From Rhizobium sp. Leaf453 (GTDB lineage Bacteria > Pseudomonadota > Alphaproteobacteria > Rhizobiales > Rhizobiaceae): a DNA stretch of 64,000 nt. This document shows positions 25,527 to 35,683 of the stretch, in pieces. Both the position numbers and the translations under genes were made by a program. The notes under the pieces were generated by a model that saw only the letters and a list, made by a program, of their open reading frames with translations, was not told the DNA's origin and ran no database searches. The stretch spans positions 63,152-127,151 of the forward strand of contig NZ_LMRG01000001.1 in assembly GCF_001425605.1 (NCBI RefSeq), written 5' to 3'. The stretch's first letter is position 1. Each line of letters opens with the position of its first letter.

Positions 25527-26335
25527 CGGCGCAGGCGCGGCTGCAAGGGTATGGACAGCGGTTGAAGACCTATCTGCTGTCAGCCGATGACGGCACGCTG
25601 ATGCGCCACGCTTTCCAGGCGCTGCTGGCCGCCTCGGCTGTCTTCATCGTCATCGACTGGAACGAATTGAGCGCGACCGGAGACACCGATCCCAACTTTG
25701 ACGTGACACAACCGCAGACCACGCCCATCCTGCCGCCGGCGCTCACCAAAGGTGAGCCGGACAATGCGCCCTCCGAGATCACAGCCGATCCGCAGGTTCT
25801 GAAACAGGCGATCCGTTTCGAACTCAGGCCGGGTGGCATCCTGACCGCGCAGGGGTCGATCGAACCGGGTGCTGCGGCTCGTTTCGCGGCGGAGATCGAG
25901 GCGCGCGGCGAATATGTGAAGGTTGTCGAACTGGACTCGCCTGGTGGCTCGGTCGCCGACGCGCTCGCCATGTCGAAGCTGATCCGCGAGAAAAAGCTGG
26001 GCACGAAGGTTGCCTCCGGCGCGCTCTGCGCCTCATCCTGCCCGATCGTTATGGCGGGAGGCATCACCCGCGCGGCCGACAAGGGCGCCGTCGTCGGCGT
26101 GCACCAGATCTTCAACGGCTCGACAGTGAAGCTTTCGGCTGAGCAGGCCATGTCCGACGCCCAGCGCACCACCGCCGATATCAACCGCCATCTCGAAACC
26201 ATGGGCATCAAGTCCGGCGTCTGGCTGCACGCGATGGAGACACCGCCGGACCGGCTGTATTACCTCACGGCCGAGGAAATGAAGGATTTCGCGCTGACGA
26301 CGGACGATGCGAAAACGGCTGATGCAAAGCCGTAG
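25523..26335 (+). CDS. Membrane-anchored ClpP/SppA-like serine protease (COG3904-like)
   Basis: A 270-residue protein. One transmembrane segment lies at about 30-48. After a proline-rich linker, a crotonase-fold protease domain starts near residue 95. Catalytic features are VELDSPGGSVADALAM, ALCASSCPIVMAGG (nucleophile serine in the A-S-S-C-P context) and VVGVHQIF (active-site histidine). This is the pattern of COG3904 periplasmic proteases, found in many alphaproteobacteria and poorly characterised. Translation is coupled to the preceding coiled-coil membrane protein. Confidence 0.85.
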   Translation: MTAQARLQGYGQRLKTYLLSADDGTLMRHAFQALLAASAVFIVIDWNELSATGDTDPNFDVTQPQTTPILPPALTKGEPDNAPSEITADPQVLKQAIRFELRPGGILTAQGSIEPGAAARFAAEIEARGEYVKVVELDSPGGSVADALAMSKLIREKKLGTKVASGALCASSCPIVMAGGITRAADKGAVVGVHQIFNGSTVKLSAEQAMSDAQRTTADINRHLETMGIKSGVWLHAMETPPDRLYYLTAEEMKDFALTTDDAKTADAKP

Positions 26336-26547
26336 GCACGGCCCGAGCACCGAATTAACTTCAACCGCAATCGATTTGGAAAATCGACCTCAAGTTGAAA
26401 ATTCCCTGCCTTTCGGGATTGCTGCATTAGCGACTCGCGGTTAGACATTTCGTAACCCGCCTCTGACCCGCCACGCCCACAACATCTGATCATCAAAATA
26501 TGCAACGGCACGAATGCGTTCCGTGTGGAAACCCGACAGGATATCGC

Positions 26548-29490
26548 ATGGCTGACATTACAGGTACCGCAGGCAATGACGTTCTGGTCGGCACGGATTT
26601 TGAAGACTTCATCATCGGCCTCGAGGGCATCGACAAGATCGATGGCGGAATCGGTCAGGATGAGATTTATGGCGGTGAAGGCAATGACAATCTCTCCGGT
26701 TCCTTCAACAGCGACAGGATCTTCGGCGAACAGGGCAACGATACGTTGGCCGGCAACAGCGGTAGTGACGCGCTGGAAGGCGGTGAAGGCAAGGACACCT
26801 ATTACGGCGGCAGCGGCGGAGACACGATCAGGCTCGGGCCCCTCGCGACGGCAACGGGTGAAACCGTGGACGGAGGTTCCGGTAACGACAGGATTGAAAT
26901 CGACTACAGGCTCTCCTCCGTCAAACTTAACATCACCATCAAGGACTGGATTTCGACCCAGACCCTGGCGGGCGGCATCCAGATTATCAACGTCGAAAGT
27001 TTTCGGATAACCGGCAGCAAATTCGACGATATCTTCGTTGGCGGCAACCATTACGACAGCTTCAAAGGTGGCGACGGCAAGGACACGCTGTCCGGCGGAC
27101 GCGGTAACGACTACCTGTTCGGCGAAGATGGCAATGACATTCTCAACGGCGATCAGGGTTACGACAGCCTTGATGGTGGCGACGGAAATGACAAGCTCTA
27201 CGGCGGAAGCGGTAACGACTATCTCTATGGCGGAACCGGCACGGATTACCTTTCCGGCGGAAGCGGCGATGATGAGTTGAACGGCGACGAGGGCAACGGC
27301 ACGCTGAATGGTGGCTCGGGGAACGACCGAATCTACAGCGGTAGCGGTGACGATATCATCGAAGGCGGTAGCGGCGACGACATCGTTTTCCTGAACTTTG
27401 GCAGGGATACCGTCACCGACTCCAGCGGAAGCGATCGCCTGGAGTTCGATTTGACCGGGAATTTTACAGCCAAGGCATCCACCGAGATCACAACGCTCGC
27501 CAATGGAACGACATTCACGGGCTTCGAGCATTTTACAATTCAGGTCTGGGACGGCAAATCCGACAAAATCACGACCGGCGCAGGCAACGACATCGTCGAG
27601 ACCTACAATTCCAGCGACGACTGGATCAATGGCGGTGCTGGCGACGACCTGCTCAATGGCGGAGACGGCAAGGATACGATCTACGGCGGCGGCGGCAATG
27701 ACACGGTCAAGTTCGGCCGTTATGAGGCTGATTTCAGCGATGGAGGCAGCGGCATCGATACTGCCGACATCCGTGGCGGCCCCGATGATGGTCAGATCTT
27801 TACCGTAACTGGAACAACGGCCACGATCACCGGTGGAACCGTTCTCAAGAACTTCGAACACTATATCGTATCGTTCGGTGACGGCGACGATGTCGTCAAA
27901 TCCGTGGGAGCGGCACTAAGTGTCAGTTTTGAGGGTGGCAGCGGCGACGATATCTTGATCGGCACCGACGGGGCAGACAAGTTGTACGGAGGCTATGACA
28001 ACGATCGCCTGACATCGGGCGCCGGCGATGACCTCATCTACGACAATGCAGGTACCAACGTCATTTCCGCCGGCGACGGCAATGACAGTGTCTATGCGAG
28101 CGACCCATACGGCAGCGCCATTGACGGCAATTACACTGTCGATCTGGGTGCGGGGGATGACATCTTCCACGGCACGGCATCGACCAAGAAGCTCAATCTT
28201 CAGGCCGGAGCCGGAATAGACTTCGCGTCGCTTGACTTCAGCAAGTCCACAGCGGGGATCACTTTCCAGCTCGCCACCACCGTGACGGTTGCCAACCTGC
28301 CCGTGACGGTCAAGAACGTCGAGCGGATCGCGCTGCTGGGAGGCAGCGGCAACGACACCTTCACCGGTGGCGGCCTGAACGACGACCTGCGCGGCGGCAA
28401 GGGCAATGACACGCTCAAGGGTGGCGGCGGCAACGACACAGTCTACGGAGATGCTGACGGCGTCACCGGTGGCAAGGACAAGATTTATGGTGAAGCCGGT
28501 GACGACATCATCTATGCCGGCATTGGCGACAAGGCAGACGGTGGCGCCGGCAATGACTGGATCTCCCTCAACGTGGCGGAGCAAACGAAGGATATCAGCT
28601 TCGTCTTCTCGACAGGGAAGGTCGATGTCGACGCAACCACGTCGTTTAGTGCATTTCAAACACTGCACTATTTCGGCAGCAAGGGCGCCGACACCGTAAC
28701 AGGCGGCGAACTGGGCGATTTTCTCGTCGGCAATGGCGGGAACGACATCCTCAAGGGGGCTGGCGGCAGCGATCTACTCAAGGATGGTTCTGGCAGCGAC
28801 AAACTCTATGGAGACAAGGGCGACGACTGGCTGATCCGCACATCGACTGATGGAAAGGATGTCTTTAACCCGATCGGCAAGGATGTATTCGACGGCGGCT
28901 CCGGGACAGATACGCTGTCGTTCGAAGAGCCTTTCGTCGGCTCAGGCTACGTCATCATCGATCTGATGACGCACAGCAAGAACAACGGGCTGGCACTTGG
29001 TTTGACCGTCAAGAATATCGAGATCATCGAAGGCAGCGCACTCGATGACGATATCCGCGGTGATGCCAACGCAAACATTCTCCAGGGCGGCGCAAGCGAC
29101 GACGTGCTCCACGGCCGGGATGGCGATGACACGCTGAACGGCGGGTGGGGTGACGACTGGCTGACAGGTGGCAAGGGGAACGACAAGTTCGTCTTCGATT
29201 TCTACGCACGCAGCATCGACGGCGATGTGATCACCGACTTCACCCGTGGTCAGGACAAGCTGGTGATCGACAGGAGCGATTATAACATCGCTGTCGCCGA
29301 CAAGACCGTTACGCTCGTCGTCGGGGCCGATCCCGTCGCGACCGGCACCAAGGGCACGTTCCTGTTCGAAAGCGACAATGGCCGCCTCTGGTTCGATGCG
29401 GACGGCAAGAGCACCGTGGCCGATCTCGAACTCGTGGCCATTCTGCAGAACGTCACGACGCTCTCGACCAGCGATTTCATTCTCGTCTGA
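26548..29490 (+). CDS. RTX calcium-binding repeat protein (980 aa)
   Basis: A large acidic protein made of glycine/aspartate-rich nonapeptides (GGxGxDxLx, e.g. GGSGNDYLYGG) that form parallel beta-rolls on binding calcium, as in type I-secreted exoproteins. No signal peptide is present. Six spacer modules interrupt the repeats, each ending in an F/V-x-N-V/F-E-like motif (INVESFRI, TGFEHFTI, KNFEHYIV, KNVERIAL, SAFQTLHY, KNIEIIEG). The C-terminus (DVITDFTRGQDKLVIDRS to STSDFILV) resembles secretion-signal regions. The start at 26548 (MADITGTAGNDVLVG) is preceded by ACAGGA; the upstream frame is not RTX-like. No HlyB/HlyD-type genes are nearby. Confidence 0.9.
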   Translation: MADITGTAGNDVLVGTDFEDFIIGLEGIDKIDGGIGQDEIYGGEGNDNLSGSFNSDRIFGEQGNDTLAGNSGSDALEGGEGKDTYYGGSGGDTIRLGPLATATGETVDGGSGNDRIEIDYRLSSVKLNITIKDWISTQTLAGGIQIINVESFRITGSKFDDIFVGGNHYDSFKGGDGKDTLSGGRGNDYLFGEDGNDILNGDQGYDSLDGGDGNDKLYGGSGNDYLYGGTGTDYLSGGSGDDELNGDEGNGTLNGGSGNDRIYSGSGDDIIEGGSGDDIVFLNFGRDTVTDSSGSDRLEFDLTGNFTAKASTEITTLANGTTFTGFEHFTIQVWDGKSDKITTGAGNDIVETYNSSDDWINGGAGDDLLNGGDGKDTIYGGGGNDTVKFGRYEADFSDGGSGIDTADIRGGPDDGQIFTVTGTTATITGGTVLKNFEHYIVSFGDGDDVVKSVGAALSVSFEGGSGDDILIGTDGADKLYGGYDNDRLTSGAGDDLIYDNAGTNVISAGDGNDSVYASDPYGSAIDGNYTVDLGAGDDIFHGTASTKKLNLQAGAGIDFASLDFSKSTAGITFQLATTVTVANLPVTVKNVERIALLGGSGNDTFTGGGLNDDLRGGKGNDTLKGGGGNDTVYGDADGVTGGKDKIYGEAGDDIIYAGIGDKADGGAGNDWISLNVAEQTKDISFVFSTGKVDVDATTSFSAFQTLHYFGSKGADTVTGGELGDFLVGNGGNDILKGAGGSDLLKDGSGSDKLYGDKGDDWLIRTSTDGKDVFNPIGKDVFDGGSGTDTLSFEEPFVGSGYVIIDLMTHSKNNGLALGLTVKNIEIIEGSALDDDIRGDANANILQGGASDDVLHGRDGDDTLNGGWGDDWLTGGKGNDKFVFDFYARSIDGDVITDFTRGQDKLVIDRSDYNIAVADKTVTLVVGADPVATGTKGTFLFESDNGRLWFDADGKSTVADLELVAILQNVTTLSTSDFILV

Positions 29491-29498
29491 GACCGAAT

Positions 29499-29540
29499 GG
29501 CCTCCGCTCTATCACCCCTCGCGTGACGGGAGCGGAGGCC
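29499..29540. terminator. Hairpin between convergent RTX genes
   Basis: A 10-bp stem GGCCTCCGCT / AGCGGAGGCC encloses a 22-base loop between the stops of the two RTX genes. No T tract follows, so termination in vivo is uncertain. Confidence 0.5.
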
Positions 29541-29552
29541 CTGAAACTGCGC

Positions 29553-30497
29553 CTACAGAATAAACATGTCCCGCGTCAGGCTCATCGCATCATCCAGATG
29601 CAGGACAAAGTCGGCTTTCTTGTCGCCGTTTATATCGGCGTAGATGTAAGTGTCGGATGCGGCTTTGTCATAGCGGAGTTCGCCGGCCTTTCCGCTGAAT
29701 GCTTTCGTGCCGAGGAATGTGAAGGGCTGGTCGCCGGCAAGCTTGGTGTTGGCGTCGATGGCGGAGAGATCGATGTCATCATCCCCGGTGAAATCGAAGA
29801 TCGTATCGGTCGCGGTTTTCGACGTGCCCAGGTCCGTTGCGGACTTGAAGATGAAGCGGTCGTTGCCGGCGCCGCCATAAAGAGCGTCCGCGCCTCCCCC
29901 GCCGTTCAGGAGATCGTTGCCGGCACCGCCGCTCAGCAAGTCCTTGCCGTCGCCCCCTTCGAAGACATCGTTGCCCTTGCCGCCATAAAGCTTGTCGGCG
30001 CCGCGCTGGCCGCGCACGAGCACGCTTTCATCGCCTGCCCGGAAGGTGATCGGCGCATCGGTCTTCGTCTGGAAGACGACATTGAGCTGGATATAGGATG
30101 TCTCGAACGTGGTCGCGCCCTGGAGATCGATGGCGATCCCGTCATGCGCGAAGCGGAGGTCGGTGGCGTCGATTTCCTTGATATTGGTTTTCAGCCGCAC
30201 GCCGATGATCGGCTCGATCTTGTCCTTCAGGTCGGCAAAGACCGGTCCGTTGAAGTCGACCGGCTTGTTTTTGCCGGTCGTGAGGTCGAGATAGCCGGTG
30301 CGCCACAGCGCCATGCCATGGAAATCGAGGCCGATCGCGGCATCGGTCACGGTCGCAGTGTAAACCTGCGTGCCCTTGACCGTCACGCCATTGATCTTGG
30401 TCGGGCCATTGATCAGCGTATCGGAGCCAAGACCATAGGTCGTGCCGATCTTTCCGAAGAAAAACTGATGGTGCAGTACCTTGCCGTTGAAACCCAT
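29553..30497 (-). CDS. RTX calcium-binding repeat protein (314 aa)
   Basis: The first 165 residues are not RTX: they hold a beta-rich domain ([53 protein letters not shown]) that I do not recognise. RTX repeats follow at about 165-215 ([21 protein letters not shown]). The C-terminal region ([16 protein letters not shown] to the end MFIL) is of the M10 peptidase C-terminal/type I secretion kind and is almost identical to the end of the 1019-residue RTX protein at 49.5 kb. It is convergent with the 980-residue RTX gene. Confidence 0.9.
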   Translation of the reverse strand: MGFNGKVLHHQFFFGKIGTTYGLGSDTLINGPTKINGVTVKGTQVYTATVTDAAIGLDFHGMALWRTGYLDLTTGKNKPVDFNGPVFADLKDKIEPIIGVRLKTNIKEIDATDLRFAHDGIAIDLQGATTFETSYIQLNVVFQTKTDAPITFRAGDESVLVRGQRGADKLYGGKGNDVFEGGDGKDLLSGGAGNDLLNGGGGADALYGGAGNDRFIFKSATDLGTSKTATDTIFDFTGDDDIDLSAIDANTKLAGDQPFTFLGTKAFSGKAGELRYDKAASDTYIYADINGDKKADFVLHLDDAMSLTRDMFIL

Positions 30498-30601
30498 TCA
30501 CCCGCTCCGCGTCGATGGACACAATAGGCGGACCGGGTAAACGTTTCGTTAACCATGATTAAGGCTTCGCTGATCCTTGCGGGTGGACTGCCTGACGCCG
30601 T

Positions 30602-31534
30602 TCAACGCAGGCCGGCGGCAAGATGTTCGGCGACGGCCAGGTCCGCCATCGCAAGCGCTGCCTCCCGCGTCTTCGCAGCGGCGACAAAGCGGCCATTGTG
30701 GCAGAAGCTCGCGCCTGCAATGCCGCAGACGGCCTCCAGATCGCCGTTGGTCAGGCCGGCCCAGGCGGCGGGCAGATCGGCCCGGACCTCGAAGCCTTCG
30801 TCGGAACGGCGGATGGTGGTCAGGCACCAGTCGCGCTCGCGCGGATGAACGACGAACAGCAGATGGTCGGCGCCCGCCTTGACGATGGCCGGACGGAACG
30901 GCATGCCGGCCGGCAGTTCCAGCACACGCCCCTCGCCCGTATCCCTGATCGCCTGCTGCACGATCCCTTCTGCCCGCAGTTTCGCGGCACTCTGGGCAAT
31001 CCGCCCTTCGACGAAAAGACGCGCGACACCGAGTGCCACATGGAAACCGCGATCGTCAGCGTCGGCATCCGCATCGTCGAACACGGGTTTCAGGGTTTCG
31101 AGAAGAACCGGCAGGGTGAGCGGGCTGAGCAGGCCGGCTGTTGTCGGGCTCAGTGCGCCATTGTCGGCGAGATCGACCGGCAGCACGAAGCCGGCGTCGA
31201 AGGAGGCGTGAACGATATCGACATGCGCTTCCGGCAGGCCATAGGCGCGGAGATAGTCGCGGCCGTAATGTTTCCAGACCAGACCGAAGGAACTGTAGGG
31301 CTGTCCGTCGTCCCTGAGCGGCGCACCCCGCTGGTGGTGATCGAAAACGGCAAGGTCCGGATCATAGGCGCCGCCGACGTCGTAGATGACCTTGCCGGCA
31401 CCGGGCGTGATCCATTCCGGCGCCCGGCTGCGCACGATCTTCGCCTGCGGAAAAAGCCGGGTGAGGATGACGCTGGACAGGAGCTCATCGGCATGGAAGC
31501 CACCGGAATGGGTGACGAGAAAGTCTGGGGTCAT
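30602..31534 (-). CDS. MYG1/UPF0160 family protein (putative 3'-5' exonuclease)
   Basis: A 310-residue DHH-like phosphoesterase fold. The N-terminal THSGGFHADELLSSVILTRLFP and DVGGAYDPDLAVFDHHQRG carry the metal-binding motifs of the family, and HYGRDYLRAYG and ASFDAGFVLPVDLADNG follow. Eukaryotic MYG1 is a nuclease acting on RNA in nucleus and mitochondria; the bacterial role is unknown. It is complete, has its own start and is not clearly in an operon. Confidence 0.88.
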   Translation of the reverse strand: MTPDFLVTHSGGFHADELLSSVILTRLFPQAKIVRSRAPEWITPGAGKVIYDVGGAYDPDLAVFDHHQRGAPLRDDGQPYSSFGLVWKHYGRDYLRAYGLPEAHVDIVHASFDAGFVLPVDLADNGALSPTTAGLLSPLTLPVLLETLKPVFDDADADADDRGFHVALGVARLFVEGRIAQSAAKLRAEGIVQQAIRDTGEGRVLELPAGMPFRPAIVKAGADHLLFVVHPRERDWCLTTIRRSDEGFEVRADLPAAWAGLTNGDLEAVCGIAGASFCHNGRFVAAAKTREAALAMADLAVAEHLAAGLR

Positions 31535-31640
31535 GCCGGGTGTGCCTTGTCGCTTGCGGTTATATCAGATCGGCATCAGATAGCCGTTGCAGCCGGTTCG
31601 CTCAACCCGTCATTTCAGGAGAGTTTCACGAGCGATGACG

Positions 31641-32699
31641 TCACGAAGGGCGGCGCACCGGGATCGGCACGTCGCTCATGTTATCGTTCTGCCAGGTGCG
31701 GATGACGTGGACCTGTTCCGGGATCTGATCGTTGAGATAGCTGACATTGCCCGGCAGGCCCATCGGATAAAGCGCGTTGCGGCTGGCCTCATAGGCGACG
31801 CTCTGGTCCGTGCACAGGCGCACCCGCATATCCTGCGCGGCCACGTCCGTGCGGTTCTGCAGGTCTTCGACAGACGTGGCCGTGGCGGAGAGTTGGCCGC
31901 CGAAGGCCTGCGTCAGGAATTGCGCGGCGCGTTCGTTGCGTTCGCGTTCCGTCGTCGCGCCCATCATGACCACCATGACACGGCGGCCGTCTCGCTCCGC
32001 CAGCCCGACATAGTTTCGCCCGGAGGCACAGAGGAAACCCGTCTTCATGCCGACCGTGCCGCTGAAACGGGTCAGCAACTGATTGTTGGACTTGATCTCC
32101 TTGCCATCGATGGTGACGGCGGTCGCCAGGAAGAAGCGGCGGTATTCCGGAAAGAGGCGGTCCACTTCCAGACCCAGGATCGCGAGGTCGCGCGCGGTCG
32201 TATAGTTGCTCTTGTCGAACAGGCCATTCGGGCTGGTAAAATGGGTTCCCGTCATGCCGAGACGGAGAGCCGTCTCGTTCATGTGAAGGACAAACGACAC
32301 CTCGTCAGAGGCGACCGTTTCGGCAAGCGCAACGGCAACGTCATTGGCGGAGGCGGTGATCGTCGCGAAGAGCGAATCCTCCAGCGTCATGGTCCGCCCG
32401 AAGGTCAGGCCGGATTCAAGAAAGGCCTGTTTCGAGGCATTTCGGCTCATGCTCACCGGTGTCGTCATCGTCACGGTGCCGGCACGCAGGGCCTCGAAGG
32501 TCAGATAGGCCGTCATCAGCTTGGTCGTAGAGGCCGGATACCACGATACACCGGCATCCTCCTGATAGAGAACCTTGTGACTGTCTGCATCGACGACCAG
32601 CACAGGTGTCGCCGCCGCTGACGTCGCGGCCAGCAGACATGCCGCGAACGACAGTCCTTTCCATGATCGTCCGATCATTCCGCGTGTGTTCCTGTTCAT
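31641..32699 (-). CDS. D-alanyl-D-alanine carboxypeptidase (peptidase S11)
   Basis: A 352-residue penicillin-binding protein that trims peptidoglycan pentapeptides in the periplasm. A signal peptide spans residues 1-30. Motifs are ASTTK (Ser57, Lys60), SAND (the SxN motif) and MKTGFLC (KTG). A C-terminal extension of about 90 residues lies beyond the catalytic domain (from EDLQNRTDVAAQ), without the amphipathic anchor usual in DacA, so it may be a soluble or partner-bound form. The start at 32699 gives the signal peptide. Confidence 0.92.
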   Translation of the reverse strand: MNRNTRGMIGRSWKGLSFAACLLAATSAAATPVLVVDADSHKVLYQEDAGVSWYPASTTKLMTAYLTFEALRAGTVTMTTPVSMSRNASKQAFLESGLTFGRTMTLEDSLFATITASANDVAVALAETVASDEVSFVLHMNETALRLGMTGTHFTSPNGLFDKSNYTTARDLAILGLEVDRLFPEYRRFFLATAVTIDGKEIKSNNQLLTRFSGTVGMKTGFLCASGRNYVGLAERDGRRVMVVMMGATTERERNERAAQFLTQAFGGQLSATATSVEDLQNRTDVAAQDMRVRLCTDQSVAYEASRNALYPMGLPGNVSYLNDQIPEQVHVIRTWQNDNMSDVPIPVRRPS

Positions 32700-32809
32700 A
32701 TGCCTGTCTCCGGAGGAAGGCATCTCATTGCATCATGCGTCGCGAAAGGACAAGCGATTTACCGTCATTCCGCCGGGTGTGACCGCTCGATGAACGAGCG
32801 GTCATGCAA

Positions 32810-33697
32810 TCACAAATCCGTCGCCGTCGAATGTGCCCAGTCCATGTAAAGGTCCTTCGCCTTGGCAGCAATCGGGCCGGGCTGGAGGTCGCGGTCTTCG
32901 AGTTTGGTGACGGGGACCACCTTGGAATAGTTGCCGGAGGTGAAGATCTCGTCGGCGGTTTCGAAGTCGGCGAGCGTCAGCGTCGTCTCGACCACGTCAA
33001 AGCCGGCGTCGCGCAAAAGCGTGATGACGCGGGTGCGGGTAATGCCGGCGAGGAAGGTGCGGTTGGCGGCCGGCGTGAAGACGACGCCGTCTCTGACCAT
33101 GAAGACATTCGACGAACCGGTCTCGGCGATATTGCCGAGCATGTCGCGCACCAGCGCATTGGAAAAGCCGCGTTTGCGCGCCTCGACCAGGATGCGGCCA
33201 TTGTTGGGATAGAGGCAGCCGGCCTTGGCATCGGTCGGCATGCATTCGATCGTCGGGCGGCGGAAGGGGGAGACTGTGAGCGTCTGGCCGCCCGGGCCTT
33301 CACCCATCGGCGCTTCGAACAGGCAGAGCGCGAACCGGGTCGAATCCGGATCGACGGCGACGACGCTGCCGGGCATGCCATGCTCGCCCCAATACATCGG
33401 CTTGACATAGATCGCCGTCTGGCCATCGAACTTCTTGACGCCTTCCCAGGCAAGGCCTTCGATATCCTCCGCCGTCACGACCGGGTTCAGGCCCAGCGCC
33501 AGCGCCGAACGATTGACACGCTGGCAATGCAGGTCGAGGTCCGGCGCGATGCCGTCGAACCAGCGCGCGCCGTCGAACACCGTCGAACCCAGCCACATGG
33601 CATGGGATGTCGGCCCGATCAGCGGCGGATTGCCGGACATCCATTCGCCATCAACAAAGGTCCATGTGGTGCTGCGCGGGGATGTATCGACGGCCAT
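32810..33697 (-). CDS. Branched-chain aminotransferase-like (class IV aminotransferase)
   Basis: A 295-residue PLP enzyme. The PLP lysine is Lys158 in PTDAKAGCLYPNN. Other motifs are GSTVFDGARWFDG near the N-terminus, ALVRDMLGNIAETGSSNVFMVRDG and GITRTRVITLLRDAG. It transfers amino groups between glutamate and a branched-chain or related keto acid; IlvE is the closest named type but substrate range cannot be read. It is divergent from the alcohol dehydrogenase gene. Confidence 0.88.
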   Translation of the reverse strand: MAVDTSPRSTTWTFVDGEWMSGNPPLIGPTSHAMWLGSTVFDGARWFDGIAPDLDLHCQRVNRSALALGLNPVVTAEDIEGLAWEGVKKFDGQTAIYVKPMYWGEHGMPGSVVAVDPDSTRFALCLFEAPMGEGPGGQTLTVSPFRRPTIECMPTDAKAGCLYPNNGRILVEARKRGFSNALVRDMLGNIAETGSSNVFMVRDGVVFTPAANRTFLAGITRTRVITLLRDAGFDVVETTLTLADFETADEIFTSGNYSKVVPVTKLEDRDLQPGPIAAKAKDLYMDWAHSTATDL

Positions 33698-33851
33698 GGG
33701 GCTCTCCTGTTTTTCGTTTTTCTTCGATGGGCATAACCCGAAAATCGAGAACTGGGGTAAATAGGTACATCAAAAAAAGTCATGCCGTCCAATCTGGAAG
33801 CCGATCGGCCACTCGCATAGTCTGCCGCCCGAAGCGAAAAGGACCCGTCCC

Positions 33852-34892
<1,041 letters not shown>

Positions 34893-35103
34893 GAGAGCAG
34901 GCCACACAGGAAACGACACGGCATTTCTTGTCGCTGCGGCGGCCATGATCGACGGCGGCAGCACGGCAAAGCCGTTTGCGAATAACCCGACGCTGATCTC
35001 GTCGGGCTACGAGATTCATCTCAAGCAACGGCTTACAATCGGTCGAGACCGCCCTACTTACAGTGGCAGACGCTGCGTGGCGTCGTTATCAATGGAGTAG
35101 ACC

Positions 35104-35271
35104 ATGGCATCATCCATGCTGATCAGCATCCTGATCACGTTTCTCGTTATTGTGCTCGTTCTGTATCTGGTTGCCAGACTGCCCATCGACGGTCGCGCCA
35201 AGCAGATCGTCCAGATCATCGTCATCATCATCGGCATCATCTCACTGCTGAAATACCTCGCGGTCTTCTGA
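35104..35271 (+). CDS. Small membrane protein (55 aa)
   Basis: Begins MASSMLISILITFLVIVLVLY and has a second helix IVQIIVIIIGIISLLKYLAVF; the short polar hinge ARLPIDGRAKQ separates the two. GGAG lies before the ATG. It matches the layout of the small Thivi_2564-type membrane proteins annotated in rhizobia. The function is unknown. A hairpin at 35278-35297 follows. Confidence 0.75.
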   Translation: MASSMLISILITFLVIVLVLYLVARLPIDGRAKQIVQIIVIIIGIISLLKYLAVF

Positions 35272-35277
35272 TCACGG

Positions 35278-35297
35278 GCGGGAGAGCGATCTCCCGC
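35278..35297. terminator. Hairpin after the small membrane protein gene
   Basis: An 8-bp stem GCGGGAGA / TCTCCCGC with a GCGA loop and no T tract. It may stabilise the mRNA or terminate weakly. Confidence 0.4.
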
Positions 35298-35324
35298 AGC
35301 CACCCTCCCCGAACCGGAAAGCGA

Positions 35325-35543
35325 GTGCACCCATTGGCAAACAAGAATGACGTCAAGGCTCCGGCCAAGCCGACGGTCCGCCGAAGCCCGGATGAGACGA
35401 CCGTTGCTGCGCTCGGCATCATCAATGCCGAACTGATCGCCCGCAACAAGAAAACCGCCATGCTCAAGGCGCTGCGGCTTGCCCAGGAGCCTGCCGAGGA
35501 AAAGCCGGTCAAAAAGGGAACGGCAAAGAAGAAAAAGGCGTAA
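35325..35543 (+). CDS. Small basic hypothetical protein
   Basis: A 72-residue frame starting with GTG (or a TTG nine bases later), with GGAAAG upstream. The core, DETTVAALGIINAELIARNKKTAMLKALRLAQ, is helical, and the tail VKKGTAKKKKA is lysine-rich, which suggests a nucleic-acid-associated protein. No family is recognised. Confidence 0.6.
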   Translation: MHPLANKNDVKAPAKPTVRRSPDETTVAALGIINAELIARNKKTAMLKALRLAQEPAEEKPVKKGTAKKKKA

Positions 35544-35683
35544 CTACAGCCCGTATTTCTCAAGCCCACCGCTAACTCTTATTCAGCATGGTGCGGGCAA
35601 GATGCGGCCAGTGCGCTTTTGGTCTTTTCGCGTCCATGAGGCATCGCTATTTTCTCCATGAAGAGGAATCAACGAGGCGATCC

